Source of the DNA: Bacteroidota bacterium
GTDB lineage: Bacteria; Bacteroidota; Bacteroidia; Chitinophagales; Chitinophagaceae
Length of the DNA stretch: 64,000 nt
Direction: 5' to 3'
Assembly: GCA_023386235.1 (NCBI GenBank)
Contig: JAEWKC010000006.1
Coordinates: forward strand, 145,261 to 209,260
Shown here: positions 8,094 to 17,261 of the stretch, piece after piece
How the letters are laid out: every line of letters begins with the position of its first letter
Position numbering within the stretch: position 1 is the stretch's first letter
Made by a program: the position numbers and the translations under genes
The notes under the pieces: generated by a model
Told to the model about the DNA's origin: nothing
The model's database searches: none
The model's input: only the letters and a program-made list of their open reading frames with translations

Positions 8094-9608
8094 ATGTTAC
8101 CAATGGCATTTCATAATCCTATAAAATTGGTTTGGACTGGTTCTATAAAAAATGAACAGGTAAATGTATTAAGAAAACTGTTGACTAAAGCCAGGTTTAC
8201 CGACTTCGGACAATATTACGATTTCGATAAAAATCTTACAGTCAGATGATATTGCCACCGCCTACCGTGAAAAAGTTCCTTTATTCGATTATAATCAAAT
8301 TTACAATGACTGGTGTGGTGGCACAAAAGTCTGGAAGGTGTGGCTGATGTTTGCTGGCCGGGCAAGATAGAATATTTCGCTCTTAGCAGCGGCACCAGTG
8401 AGGCTTCAAGCAAATATATTCCTATTACTAAAGATTTATTGCGAGGCAATCAATCGGCAATGATCAAGCAGCTGTTATCTTTAAGACATTATAAAAAAAT
8501 TCCACTGAAATCGCTCAGCAAAGCATGGCTGGCATTTTCAGGCAGTACCGATTTGCAAAAAGGAAATGGCTACTATGCAGGTGATTTAAGCGGCATTACC
8601 TCCAAAAAAGTGCCTATCTGGTTTCAACCTTTTTATAAGCCGGGCAAAAAAATTGCAAAAGAAAAAGACTGGAACAAAAAAATAGCGGAGATTGTAGAGC
8701 AGGCGCCTCAGTGGGATATTGGCTTTATCTTAGGCGTTCCCGCCTGGATACAAATGTGTTTAGAACTTATTATTGAGAAATATAAACTCAAAAATATTCA
8801 TGAGCTTTGGCCAAACTTAGGATTCTACGTGCATGGAGGCGTAAATTTCGACGCTTATAAAAAAGGCTTTGAAAAGCTTTTTGGTAAACCCGTTACCTAT
8901 ATCGAAACCTATCTTGCCAGCGAAGGCTATATTGCTTATCAAAACAGGCAAAATGCCAACGGCGGTATGAATATGGTAACAGATAAACATTTGTTTTTTG
9001 AATTTATACCGTTTAATGATCAAAACTTTGATGCCGATGGCAATCCGGTTGGCATCCCGGCTTCTTTACTCATAAACGAAATTGAAGAAAATGTAGAGTA
9101 TGTATTGGTAATGAGCACAGCCGCCGGAGCATGGCGATATCTGATTGGCGATATTATAAAATTTACCGATAAGAAAAGATGCGAGATTGTGATAACCGGA
9201 AGAACAAAACATTTTCTTAGCCTGGTAGGAGAGCATGTAAGCGTAGATAATATGAACAAAGCCATATCTATGGTAAGTGAAGAATTAAATATTGAAGTGC
9301 AGGAATATACAGTATGTGGCGTACCATATGATAACTTTTTTGCGCATCAATGGTATATTGGTACCGATGCAGATACAGACGAAGAGGCTTTTGCTCAATT
9401 GATTGATGAAAAACTGAAACTGCTGAATGACGACTATGCGGTGGAAAGAAAAAGTACTCTGAAAAAAGTTTATGTAAAAGTTTTAAAAGAAGAAATGTTT
9501 ATTAAGTTTATGCAGCAAAGCAATAAATTGGGCGCGCAAAGCAAATTTCCCAGAGTATTAAAAGGAAAGCATTTAGAGCATTGGCAAACATTTTTAATGA
9601 ATAATTAA
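8094..9608 (+). pseudogene. GH3 auxin-responsive promoter family protein, broken by two frameshifts
   Basis: The restored protein of about 500 residues belongs to the GH3 family of adenylate-forming acyl-acid-amido synthetases; the role of bacterial members is not established. The start (ATG 8094, or 8103) reads MLPMAFHNPIKLVWTG... and hits TGA at 8247. An extra A in the five-A run 8229-8233 explains this: skipping one base gives FDK-ILQSDDIATAYREKVPLFDY. A second break lies at 8311-8320, where TGGTG is tandemly duplicated; removing one copy restores NDWWHKSLEG. From there the frame is open to 9608 with the family's YFALSSGTS motif (ATP-binding) and a complete C-terminus. The protein is not producible as written, so it is either a pseudogene or a product of assembly indels. 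Confidence 0.8.
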
Positions 9609-9673
9609 GCCTGTTTCTCATTACAATATTATACTTTTACAGATTACTTCTTAAGAAAAATAAATGTGTGTAA

Positions 9674-10336
9674 ATGTTTTTTTCAGCAATTCTTAAAGGG
9701 CTTACACTGGGCTTGATGTTGAGCATCACCGTTGGTCCTGTAATTTTTGCTATCATCAAACAAAGCCTCTCTAACGGGCACAAAGGAGGCATCGCTTTTG
9801 TTTTGGGAGTTTCTTTTAGTGATGTGGTTCTGGTAGTGGTGTGTAATGTGTTTTCTCAATGGTTTTCCTCGGCCATGCAATACGAAAAGATCATTGGCGT
9901 AGGAGGCAGCATATTCCTGATTATTCTGGGCCTGTACAATTTCTTTTTTAAAAAAGCTATCACCGAACAGGAAAAGGAAATAGCGCGTACCGAATTTAAA
10001 AGACGGCACATGATAGCTACTTTTGTTTCGGGTTTTTTGATGAATATGCTAAACCCGGCAGTAATGCTATTTTGGTTTGCCGTAACAGCTACCATCCTTA
10101 ACGATTCTAAATCTTATCTTCATCACGAAGAGTACAGGCTTATTGTATTTACCACCTGCCTGGCTTTAGTTCTATCGTTCGACCTGTTGAAAGTATTTTT
10201 GGCCGGTAAAATCAGAAACAAGCTTACCCCGCACAACATTCATAAAATTAATCAAATATCCGGGGCGGTCTTTGTTATATTCGGTATTGTATTAATGTAT
10301 GGTATGCTATCGGGTACAGCCGCTAATTTACACTAA
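9674..10336 (+). CDS. LysE/RhtB family exporter
   Basis: 220-residue inner membrane protein with about six hydrophobic helices. The N-terminal segment GLTLGLMLSITVGPVIFAII, with the family's conserved Gly-Pro, and the NMLNPAVMLFWFAV segment are typical of LysE-type translocators, which export amino acids or derivatives by exchange with protons. The substrate cannot be read. It starts from ATG 9674, 65 bases after the GH3-family gene, and is followed 17 bases later by a metzincin-like gene, so these may share a transcript. Confidence 0.88.
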   Translation: MFFSAILKGLTLGLMLSITVGPVIFAIIKQSLSNGHKGGIAFVLGVSFSDVVLVVVCNVFSQWFSSAMQYEKIIGVGGSIFLIILGLYNFFFKKAITEQEKEIARTEFKRRHMIATFVSGFLMNMLNPAVMLFWFAVTATILNDSKSYLHHEEYRLIVFTTCLALVLSFDLLKVFLAGKIRNKLTPHNIHKINQISGAVFVIFGIVLMYGMLSGTAANLH

Positions 10337-10353
10337 CTAAAATTTAATTACAG

Positions 10354-11010
10354 ATGGTAACCGTAGAGCCTGTTTCAAACAATACTTTGCTGTGTAAGGC
10401 ACATATTATTACATACGGAAATGCCGCTGACATACTGGTTACAGAATATATAAGACAAGAAATTGAGCAAATGTGGAATGAGCCGCAGGGCTCCATTCTT
10501 TTTCGGGGTAATGCTTACAGGCTGTTGTTTGAGATCTCTGCTGAGCATAAACCTGTGCTTGAAGAAGACGAAGTATTAATGAATGTTGACCCGAAAAATA
10601 ATTATTTCAGAATAGAATCTTTTGCAGCCGGTAATATTTCTTTTGTAGATGCTTTAGGCAGCAATACAGGCTATTTCCTTATAGAAAATTTATATCAGGG
10701 TTCTACTACGGCTGCCCACGAATTTGGCCACACGCTGGGCCTGAAACATCCAGACGATCTGGATATACGCGGACTGGGCATACCGGGTATCATGTATCCG
10801 AGAGGTACACTGGTAGATGCCCAATACCAGTACGATCCCGCTAAAATGCCGGGTGAAAAAGGCGGAACCATGCATCCCATCTATAGAAAAGTAAAGAAAG
10901 AAGACGTAAGTAAGCTAAAAATCAGCGCTTTAATAAACGACAGGAATACGTATGTAATAGGCGATTTTACCAATATATGGCACGAAGCGCATACGCCATC
11001 AGGCGCATAA
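10354..11010 (+). CDS. metzincin-type zinc metalloprotease without signal peptide
   Basis: 218 residues. It carries the full metzincin zinc site HEFGHTLGLKH at 122-132 (HExxHxxGxxH) and a likely Met-turn in GIMYPRG (Met 147), as in M10-type matrixins. There is no signal peptide, lipobox or membrane segment, and the protein starts directly with a structured region, which is unusual for a family normally secreted. Residues 150-190 are Lys/Pro/Gly-rich. It may be cytoplasmic or exported by a route not visible here. It is downstream of the LysE exporter with a 17-base gap; no functional link is evident. Confidence 0.72.
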   Translation: MVTVEPVSNNTLLCKAHIITYGNAADILVTEYIRQEIEQMWNEPQGSILFRGNAYRLLFEISAEHKPVLEEDEVLMNVDPKNNYFRIESFAAGNISFVDALGSNTGYFLIENLYQGSTTAAHEFGHTLGLKHPDDLDIRGLGIPGIMYPRGTLVDAQYQYDPAKMPGEKGGTMHPIYRKVKKEDVSKLKISALINDRNTYVIGDFTNIWHEAHTPSGA

Positions 11011-11128
11011 CTGTTAGCTTGTAAGGTTTCCTTATTTTTTTTCGTTAAATTATAATAGATTAAACTTTTTCATTAACTTCGCCATTCCAAATAAGAATGT
11101 ACAAACTAAAACCATAATATTTTAATTT

Positions 11129-12115
11129 ATGCGAGAAATAGCAATACGTGAAGCGCTTCGTGAAGCAATGAGCGAGGAAATGAGAAGAGATGAGAATGTA
11201 TTTTTAATGGGCGAAGAAGTAGCTGAATACAATGGCGCTTATAAAGTAAGCCAGGGTATGCTGGCCGAATTTGGTCCTAAAAGAATTATTGATACGCCCA
11301 TTGCAGAGTTAGGCTTCGCCGGAATTGGAGTAGGAGCTGCACAAAACGGCCTGAAACCCATTGTTGAATTCATGACATGGAACTTTGCGGTACTGGCGCT
11401 GGATCAGATTTTAAACACAGCTTCTAAAATGTTGGCAATGAGTGGCGGACAAATTGGTTGTCCTATCGTTTTCAGAGGCCCCAACGGAAGTGCCGGACAA
11501 TTAGGCGCACAACACTCTACGGCCTTTGAAGCAATGTACGCTAATATTCCCGGCCTGAAAGTGGTTTCCATATCTAACGCTTACGATGCAAAAGGATTAT
11601 TGAAACAAGCCATCCGTTACGAGCAGGATCCTGTAATGTTTATGGAAAGCGAAGTAATGTATGGCGATAAAATGGCTGTGCCCGAAGAAGAATATTACAT
11701 TGAGTTGGGTAAAGCCGATGTGAAAAAAGAAGGCTCAGACGTTACCATTGTTTCTTTTAATAAAATGATGAAAGTAGCCCTGAAAGCGGCTGAAGAATTA
11801 GAAAAAGAAGACATCAGTGCGGAAGTAATTGATTTAAGAACTATACGCCCGCTTGATTGGAGAACTATCTTGGATAGCGTAAAGAAAACCAATCGTTTGG
11901 TGATCATAGAAGAGCAATGGCCATTTGCTTCTGTGAGCTCAGAAATTACTTATCGTATTCAAAAAGAAGGATTTGATTATTTAGATGCGCCTATCCGCAG
12001 AATCACTGCTGCCGATGCGCCTATGCACTACGCGCCTTCTTTGGTAGAAGCATATTTGCCTAGTGTGGAAAGAGCCGTAAAGCTGGTGAAAGATGTAATG
12101 TATCTGAAAAAATAA
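11129..12115 (+). CDS. pdhB: pyruvate dehydrogenase E1 component, beta subunit
   Basis: 328-residue beta subunit of the heterotetrameric 2-oxo acid dehydrogenase E1, which decarboxylates pyruvate with thiamine diphosphate and passes the acetyl group to lipoyl-E2. It shows REALREAMSEEM, FLMGEEVAEYNGAYK with the catalytic Glu, the GPNGSAGQLGAQHS loop and the C-terminal DLRTIRPLDW, all standard for PdhB. No alpha subunit, E2 or E3 gene is adjacent, which is common in Bacteroidota where E1 alpha and beta are often apart. A branched-chain 2-oxo acid dehydrogenase beta subunit is the main alternative. A strong terminator follows. Confidence 0.93.
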   Translation: MREIAIREALREAMSEEMRRDENVFLMGEEVAEYNGAYKVSQGMLAEFGPKRIIDTPIAELGFAGIGVGAAQNGLKPIVEFMTWNFAVLALDQILNTASKMLAMSGGQIGCPIVFRGPNGSAGQLGAQHSTAFEAMYANIPGLKVVSISNAYDAKGLLKQAIRYEQDPVMFMESEVMYGDKMAVPEEEYYIELGKADVKKEGSDVTIVSFNKMMKVALKAAEELEKEDISAEVIDLRTIRPLDWRTILDSVKKTNRLVIIEEQWPFASVSSEITYRIQKEGFDYLDAPIRRITAADAPMHYAPSLVEAYLPSVERAVKLVKDVMYLKK

Positions 12116-12134
12116 ATTAATCTTTTTCATATAG

Positions 12135-12170
12135 AAAAAAGTTGTTCAAAATAGTTTGAACAACTTTTTT
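12135..12170. terminator. bidirectional terminator, perfect 16-bp stem
   Basis: An uninterrupted 16-bp inverted repeat (arms 12135-12150 and 12155-12170) with a four-base loop ATAG. Six A precede and six T close the stem, so it serves both directions. It lies between the convergent pdhB (ends 12115) and response regulator (ends 12191). Confidence 0.92.
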
Positions 12171-12190
12171 GTTATACCATGTACCGGTTA

Positions 12191-12562
12191 TCAGCTCTCT
12201 GTATACTTATTTATTTTATCCAGCATTTCTACCAGATCAAAAGGCTTAGAGATAAAATCAGTAGCGCCGGCTTCTTTAGCAGATTTACCCATTTCGCGGC
12301 TGGCAGACATGATGATCACAGGTATGTCTTTTAAATCATCTTCGTTTTTTAAAATTTTGCAGATATCGCGCCCGTCTTCGCCTGAAAGCCACATATCCAT
12401 TAAAATAATATGGGGCTTTGTATTCCGATTCATCAGCTTCAGCATATCAGATCCTTTACTGAATTTGATAACCTCAAATCCTTCAAAATCAAGCATCAGT
12501 TCTATGGAGTCAAGGATGGAAACATTATCATCTACAATTACTACTTTTTTCTTGTTAGACAT
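12191..12562 (-). CDS. single-domain response regulator
   Basis: 123 residues that make up one receiver (REC) domain and nothing else. Acidic pocket Asp11-Asp12, phosphoacceptor Asp56 (in ILMDMWL), and a conserved Lys in FISKPF are present. It has no DNA-binding output, so it probably passes phosphoryl groups on or acts by protein contact. It starts 16 bases after the stop of the four-PAS histidine kinase gene on the same strand, which makes that kinase its likely partner. Confidence 0.92.
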   Translation of the reverse strand: MSNKKKVVIVDDNVSILDSIELMLDFEGFEVIKFSKGSDMLKLMNRNTKPHIILMDMWLSGEDGRDICKILKNEDDLKDIPVIIMSASREMGKSAKEAGATDFISKPFDLVEMLDKINKYTES

Positions 12563-12578
12563 TTATTTTTTAGGTTTA

Positions 12579-14819
12579 TTAATTGTTTTTGGGCAACTCA
12601 AAAGAAAATACAGAGCCTTTTCCTTCTGTAGAATTTACAAACATTTTTCCTCCCGATCTGTTAATTATTTCTGATGAAATGTACAGTCCTAATCCTAAGC
12701 CAGGGTAGGTATTTTCATCATTACCAATTACACGGTAATACTGATCAAAAACTTTTTGTAATTTTTTTTCGGGAATGCCAATCCCAAAATCCTCTACTGC
12801 GAAGCTGATTGTATGTTCATTGGCATTTGCATAGAGGATTATTTTGTCGGCATCGGGCGAATATTTGATGGCATTGTTGATGAGGTTGCTCATTACTTGG
12901 GCTATTCTTTCCCTGTCTGCTTTTACAGTGCCGATTACCGGTGAAGATTTTTTTAGTATTAAATGGTGCCGGGAAGACATTTGCTGTTCTTCAATGATAT
13001 TGTCTATCAGCTCGTCAAAATCAAATACATCTTCATTCATCACTATTTTTCCGTTTTGTATTTTGGTTACATCCAGCAGATCGGTAATAAGTGTATTTAA
13101 TTTATTGATTTGCTCATTCATCTTTACCACTACGTTTACGTTTTTAGTATCGCCACTAAGTCTTAAATTTTTTTCTATAAAATTGGTATAGAGTTTCAGG
13201 CTGGTGAGTGGTGTTTTTAATTCGTGGCTGGCAATGCCCAGAAAAGTATCTTTTTGTTTTTGTAATTCTTTAAAATCGTCAATATCTGTGCTGGTTCCAA
13301 TCCATTTAATTATTTGATTGTTTTTGTTTTTTACGGCTACGGCGCGTATCAAAAACCATCTGTAACCTTTGGTATTTGTTTCATCCGTGTCTTTAAACCT
13401 GTATTCTATTTCAAAATCTTTTCCTGTATGCAAAGCGTTTTTCCAGGTGCTAAAAACAATATCTCTGTCATCGAGATAAATGATATCTGTCCAGGCGCTA
13501 TTTTTATTTATATCTTTTGGATAGCCTGAGTATTCATACCATCTTTCATTGAAGTAATCATGATCTCCCCCGGGCGTAGCGGTCCATACAATTTGCGGCA
13601 CAGAGTTGGCCAGTTCTTTAAAATTATTTTCACTGGTTTTAAGCTTTTCTTTCATAATCAGTTCTTCGGTCACGTCAAAGCCAACAGCAATAATGGTTTT
13701 GTTGTTTTTATCTGTATCTAAAGGACGAATAATATAGTTTACATAATGTTGTTTGTCCATACCCGGAAAATCAATGGGCATCTCTTGTACACGCACTTCT
13801 TTTCCGGTGTTATAGGCTTCTTTAACATAATCCATTATTTTGTGATCGCGCAGTTCGGGATATATATCCTCTACTTTTTTGCCTATTCTTTCTGCATGTT
13901 TTTTCCACAATTCAGAATTGATCTGATTAGACATTTCAATAATAAATTCAGGACCCTTTAATACTGTCATGGCCATAGGTACGCTATCTATCACTTGCCT
14001 CAGTCTTTTTTCACTTTTCTCCAGTAGTGCCTGCTGATTGATTTGCGCTGTAACGTCTAAGCCCATATTTAATACGCCGAATGTACTGCCGTCGCTGTTT
14101 TTAATAGGCTTATAAAAAAGATTGATATAAAAGGTGAGTAGTTGTCCGTTGTGGCTAAGATTTACTTTAGCCGCTTCTTCCTTATATACCTCACCTGTAC
14201 GGAATACATTTTTTATTATATGGATAAAAGGTTGGTTTTGTAATTCGGGAAGGGCGTCTTCCAGCTTCATACCTTTTACATCATATTCTTTACCCCAAAT
14301 TTCTCTGGCTCTGTCATTGATTATTTCTACAATCAGGTCTTCGCCTTTAAATAAAACGGTAGGTACTTCCGATTCTGTAATAATGCTTTTATAAAGCGAT
14401 TCACTTACTTCCAGCTGCTGTTCGGAATGTATTTGTTCGGTAACTTCATTAGCTGAAACGCTTACGCCTATTATTCTTTCTTCCGTGTTTCTGATGGGGG
14501 CGTATACAAAATTAAAATAAGGATAAATGATACCTTCTTTACCTTGTATGGCTACGGGTACGCGCTCGCCGTGGTAGGGAATGCCGGTATGCAATACTTT
14601 TTTAAGAATATCTATAAAAGGTTGCCCTTCGAGTTCCGGTAAGGCTTTTATAAGCGGTAGTCCGATGATGGAGGAGTCTTTTCTCCATAGTTTTAATATT
14701 TCCGGATTGGCTACTTCTACAATTAGGTCTTCTCCCATAAGCATGCCCAATGCTAAGGGCGACTGTAGAAACAACTCGTTGACGGTATTATTTGAAATAT
14801 CTTTAAAGAAATTTTTCAC
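12579..14819 (-). CDS. soluble sensor histidine kinase with four PAS domains
   Basis: 746 residues beginning at GTG 14819; no in-frame ATG is available upstream before a stop. There are four consecutive PAS domains at about 10-140, 141-265, 270-395 and 400-520. The first three share the same pattern (EDLIVEVAN/EDLIVEIIN/PEFIIEMSN followed by LPELEGQPF-like text), which suggests internal duplication. Then come the HisKA dimerisation helix with His532 (SHELKTPLT) and a HATPase with N box NLINNAIKYS, DFGIGIP and GLGLGLYIS. No membrane segment is visible, so the sensor is cytoplasmic and may bind a diffusible ligand, flavin or haem. The receiver protein gene follows 16 bases later. Confidence 0.93.
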   Translation of the reverse strand: MKNFFKDISNNTVNELFLQSPLALGMLMGEDLIVEVANPEILKLWRKDSSIIGLPLIKALPELEGQPFIDILKKVLHTGIPYHGERVPVAIQGKEGIIYPYFNFVYAPIRNTEERIIGVSVSANEVTEQIHSEQQLEVSESLYKSIITESEVPTVLFKGEDLIVEIINDRAREIWGKEYDVKGMKLEDALPELQNQPFIHIIKNVFRTGEVYKEEAAKVNLSHNGQLLTFYINLFYKPIKNSDGSTFGVLNMGLDVTAQINQQALLEKSEKRLRQVIDSVPMAMTVLKGPEFIIEMSNQINSELWKKHAERIGKKVEDIYPELRDHKIMDYVKEAYNTGKEVRVQEMPIDFPGMDKQHYVNYIIRPLDTDKNNKTIIAVGFDVTEELIMKEKLKTSENNFKELANSVPQIVWTATPGGDHDYFNERWYEYSGYPKDINKNSAWTDIIYLDDRDIVFSTWKNALHTGKDFEIEYRFKDTDETNTKGYRWFLIRAVAVKNKNNQIIKWIGTSTDIDDFKELQKQKDTFLGIASHELKTPLTSLKLYTNFIEKNLRLSGDTKNVNVVVKMNEQINKLNTLITDLLDVTKIQNGKIVMNEDVFDFDELIDNIIEEQQMSSRHHLILKKSSPVIGTVKADRERIAQVMSNLINNAIKYSPDADKIILYANANEHTISFAVEDFGIGIPEKKLQKVFDQYYRVIGNDENTYPGLGLGLYISSEIINRSGGKMFVNSTEGKGSVFSFELPKNN

Positions 14820-14886
14820 GCCAACAAAAATAATTTTTTTTGTATATTTTTCCTATGAGGAGCAATAAATTATACAATGAAATACC

Positions 14887-14918
14887 TAAAAAAAGATTGA
14901 CGATTAGCGCCAATCCTT
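14887..14918 (-). terminator. terminator after the GlsB/YeaQ gene
   Basis: On the minus strand an 8-bp stem (arms at 14895-14902 and 14908-14915, one G-U pair) is followed by a run of seven T. It lies just after the stop of the 94-residue membrane protein and before the histidine kinase gene. Confidence 0.7.
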
Positions 14919-14942
14919 TATACATTTTTTAATTTACTCGTT

Positions 14943-15227
14943 TTATCTTCTCCCGATAAAAACCCGCCTGAGCAATCCTACTAAAAGCGTGAATACCAAC
15001 GAGCCTATGATAGACCAGATAACAGGGAATACTTTACCCTGAATATTAATACTCCAAAGTTCAGGTAAGCCTATCTGGTTAGCTATCCACATACCTAAGT
15101 AAGCGCCAATAAATCCTACTACGATAGATACAAGACAACCGCCCAAATCGTAGCCCGCTATGGATTGTCCGATAGCGCCGCATATAGCGGCAATGACTAG
15201 TAATATAAGTATTCCGGTAAGTGTCAT
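14943..15227 (-). CDS. GlsB/YeaQ/YmgE family small membrane protein
   Basis: 94 residues with three hydrophobic segments rich in Gly and Ala (MTLTGILILLVIAAICGAIG, LGGCLVSIVVGFIGAYLGMW, VIWSIIGSLVFTLLVGLL). This pattern matches the transglycosylase-associated / GlsB-YeaQ-YmgE family of small inner membrane stress proteins whose molecular function is not settled. The gene has its own downstream terminator and is flanked by unrelated genes. Confidence 0.85.
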   Translation of the reverse strand: MTLTGILILLVIAAICGAIGQSIAGYDLGGCLVSIVVGFIGAYLGMWIANQIGLPELWSINIQGKVFPVIWSIIGSLVFTLLVGLLRRVFIGRR

Positions 15228-15304
15228 AGTTTACATTTTAGATTGATTTATAATTTTATCGCATTTATCATGCCTAATTTTTGCATGGAAGATTGTGTTT
15301 TGTC

Positions 15305-17212
15305 TTACAACGTTTCTTGCAGCCAGCCAAAGAATTCTCTTTGCCACATTATACCGTTTTGCGGCTTCAGCACCCAGTGATTTTCGTCAGGAAATATTAA
15401 TAATTTACTTTTTATTCCTTTAAGTTGTGCGGCCTGAAAAGCCTGCTGTCCTTGTTCCATAGGCACACGATAATCTTTTTTTCCCTGGATAATAAAAATA
15501 GGCGTATCCCAGTTGGCTACTGTATTACTGGGCGATTGCTCAAAGGAACGTTGCGCAATTGCATTATCTTTTTCCCAGTAAGCGCCGCCTTTTTCCCAGT
15601 ATTCAAAAAATAATTCATCGGTTGTGCCAAACATACTTCTGAAATCAAAAACTCCGTTATGCGAAATAAAAGTTTTAAATCTTCCGTTGTGCATGCCTGC
15701 CAGTTTAAAAACCGAATAGCCACCAAAGCTTGCGCCAATAGCGCCTCGGCGTGCGGTATCTACAAACTTTTCTTGAGAGATATGGTCAATAGCAGAAATA
15801 TAATCATCCATAACCTGTCCGCCCCAGTCTTTGCTTATTTGTTCATTCCATTCGGTGCCAAAACCCGGCATGCCTCGCCTGGAGGGCATCACCACTATAT
15901 AACCCTGCGCAGCTATCAGCTGCATATTCCAACGGAAAGAATAGAACTGTGTTAATGCGGATTGCGGACCACCCTGGCAATACAAAAGTGTGGGATATTT
16001 TTTCTGTGCATCAAAATTTGGCGGATACATTACCCACATCATCATATTTTTATTGTCGGTAGTTTTTACATATCGGCGTTCAATGGTAGATGTAGCGATG
16101 TTTTTGTAAGCCGCATCGTTTATGCGCGATATTTGCGACAGGTTTCCGGAGGAGATATCTACGCTGTATATTTCAGCTGCGCGATTAAAATCTTCCTTTA
16201 GCACATATAGTTTATTGTTTATTTGACCAATGATAGTTTTTATGTCAAAGTCGCCTTTCGTAATTTGCTTTATAGCGGGTATGGCTTTGGTAACTCCTAT
16301 ATCATTTACTTGGAACAATTGGCTGGTGCCATTGATAGCCGCTGTAAAATAGATGGTTTTGCCATCCTTATCCCATTTAAAATTATCTGCATGAATATGA
16401 TTGGCATGCGCTGTAAGATTTACAACATTTCCTTTATGCATGGTTACAATGTCCTGTTTATCGGCTTCGTAGCCGTCTCTTTTCATTTGTAACCAGGCCA
16501 TTGTTCCTTGTTGATTAAAAGCGGGAGCTACATCGTATCCTTTATTGGCTGCTGTTAAATTTTCTGTTTTGCCCGATGCTATATCGTAACTGTATATGTC
16601 TGTGTTAGTGCTTAAAGTATATTCTGTACCGTATTTTTTTTTGGTTACGTAAATGATTTTTTTGCTGTCGGGCGACCATATAAAATCTCCGTCTCCGCCA
16701 AAAGGCTGGGTAGGTGTAAAATAAGGTTCATTGGGCATGATGTCTTTTTTCTCAGCGTTGTCTTTGTTTTCTGCATAAAAAACATGACTGAATTTTCCTT
16801 CAAAATATTGATCCCAATGCCTGTAATGAAGTGAAGTATAAACCTGTCCGGTTGTTTTGTCCAGGTCTTCATACTTATCTTTTCCCATTACTTTTTCAAG
16901 TAGTACTTCTTCTGTGCTGAGTATATATTTTTTATCGGGAGAAATCCTGTCATCTGCAAGGTAAGCAGCTTTGTCTTCAATTTCTTCTGCATTACCACCA
17001 TTTACAGGTACTTTATACCTTTTTTTATCCATTTTATTTTCGGCCATATTGGGTGTACTCACTTCGTAAATGATAAATCGATTGTCTTTAGAAATTCCTG
17101 AAGGGCTTACTCTGCCTAAGCTCCAGAGGATTTCAGGAGTAAGATTTTTTTGTGCCTGCACACTCATTGCTGTGAAAATTAGTACTGTTATAAAAAATAT
17201 ATTTCTCCGCAT
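15305..17212 (-). CDS. secreted S9 family prolyl-oligopeptidase-like peptidase
   Basis: About 635 residues from the ATG at 17212 (MRRNIFFITVLIFTAMSVQAQ), which gives a clean signal peptide; an upstream in-frame ATG at 17245 would place 11 extra residues before it and is less likely. The N-terminal two thirds is a WD40-like beta-propeller (WSPDSKKI, DVAPAFNQQG, FKWDKDGKTI blocks). The C-terminal alpha/beta hydrolase carries Ser495 in GASFGGYS, Asp580 in GKKDYRVP and His612 in DENHWV. These are the elements of acylaminoacyl- or dipeptidyl-peptidases of family S9, probably periplasmic and used in peptide degradation. Confidence 0.92.
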   Translation of the reverse strand: MRRNIFFITVLIFTAMSVQAQKNLTPEILWSLGRVSPSGISKDNRFIIYEVSTPNMAENKMDKKRYKVPVNGGNAEEIEDKAAYLADDRISPDKKYILSTEEVLLEKVMGKDKYEDLDKTTGQVYTSLHYRHWDQYFEGKFSHVFYAENKDNAEKKDIMPNEPYFTPTQPFGGDGDFIWSPDSKKIIYVTKKKYGTEYTLSTNTDIYSYDIASGKTENLTAANKGYDVAPAFNQQGTMAWLQMKRDGYEADKQDIVTMHKGNVVNLTAHANHIHADNFKWDKDGKTIYFTAAINGTSQLFQVNDIGVTKAIPAIKQITKGDFDIKTIIGQINNKLYVLKEDFNRAAEIYSVDISSGNLSQISRINDAAYKNIATSTIERRYVKTTDNKNMMMWVMYPPNFDAQKKYPTLLYCQGGPQSALTQFYSFRWNMQLIAAQGYIVVMPSRRGMPGFGTEWNEQISKDWGGQVMDDYISAIDHISQEKFVDTARRGAIGASFGGYSVFKLAGMHNGRFKTFISHNGVFDFRSMFGTTDELFFEYWEKGGAYWEKDNAIAQRSFEQSPSNTVANWDTPIFIIQGKKDYRVPMEQGQQAFQAAQLKGIKSKLLIFPDENHWVLKPQNGIMWQREFFGWLQETL

Positions 17213-17261
17213 AATAAATGATATAGATTTGATTTGAAAACGCAAATATACATTCTCTGCT

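Noticed and set aside
8313..9608. Independent gene starting with GTG at 8313
   Set aside because: The upstream sequence encodes the conserved N-terminus of the same GH3-type protein in two other frames, so this is the 3' part of a broken gene.
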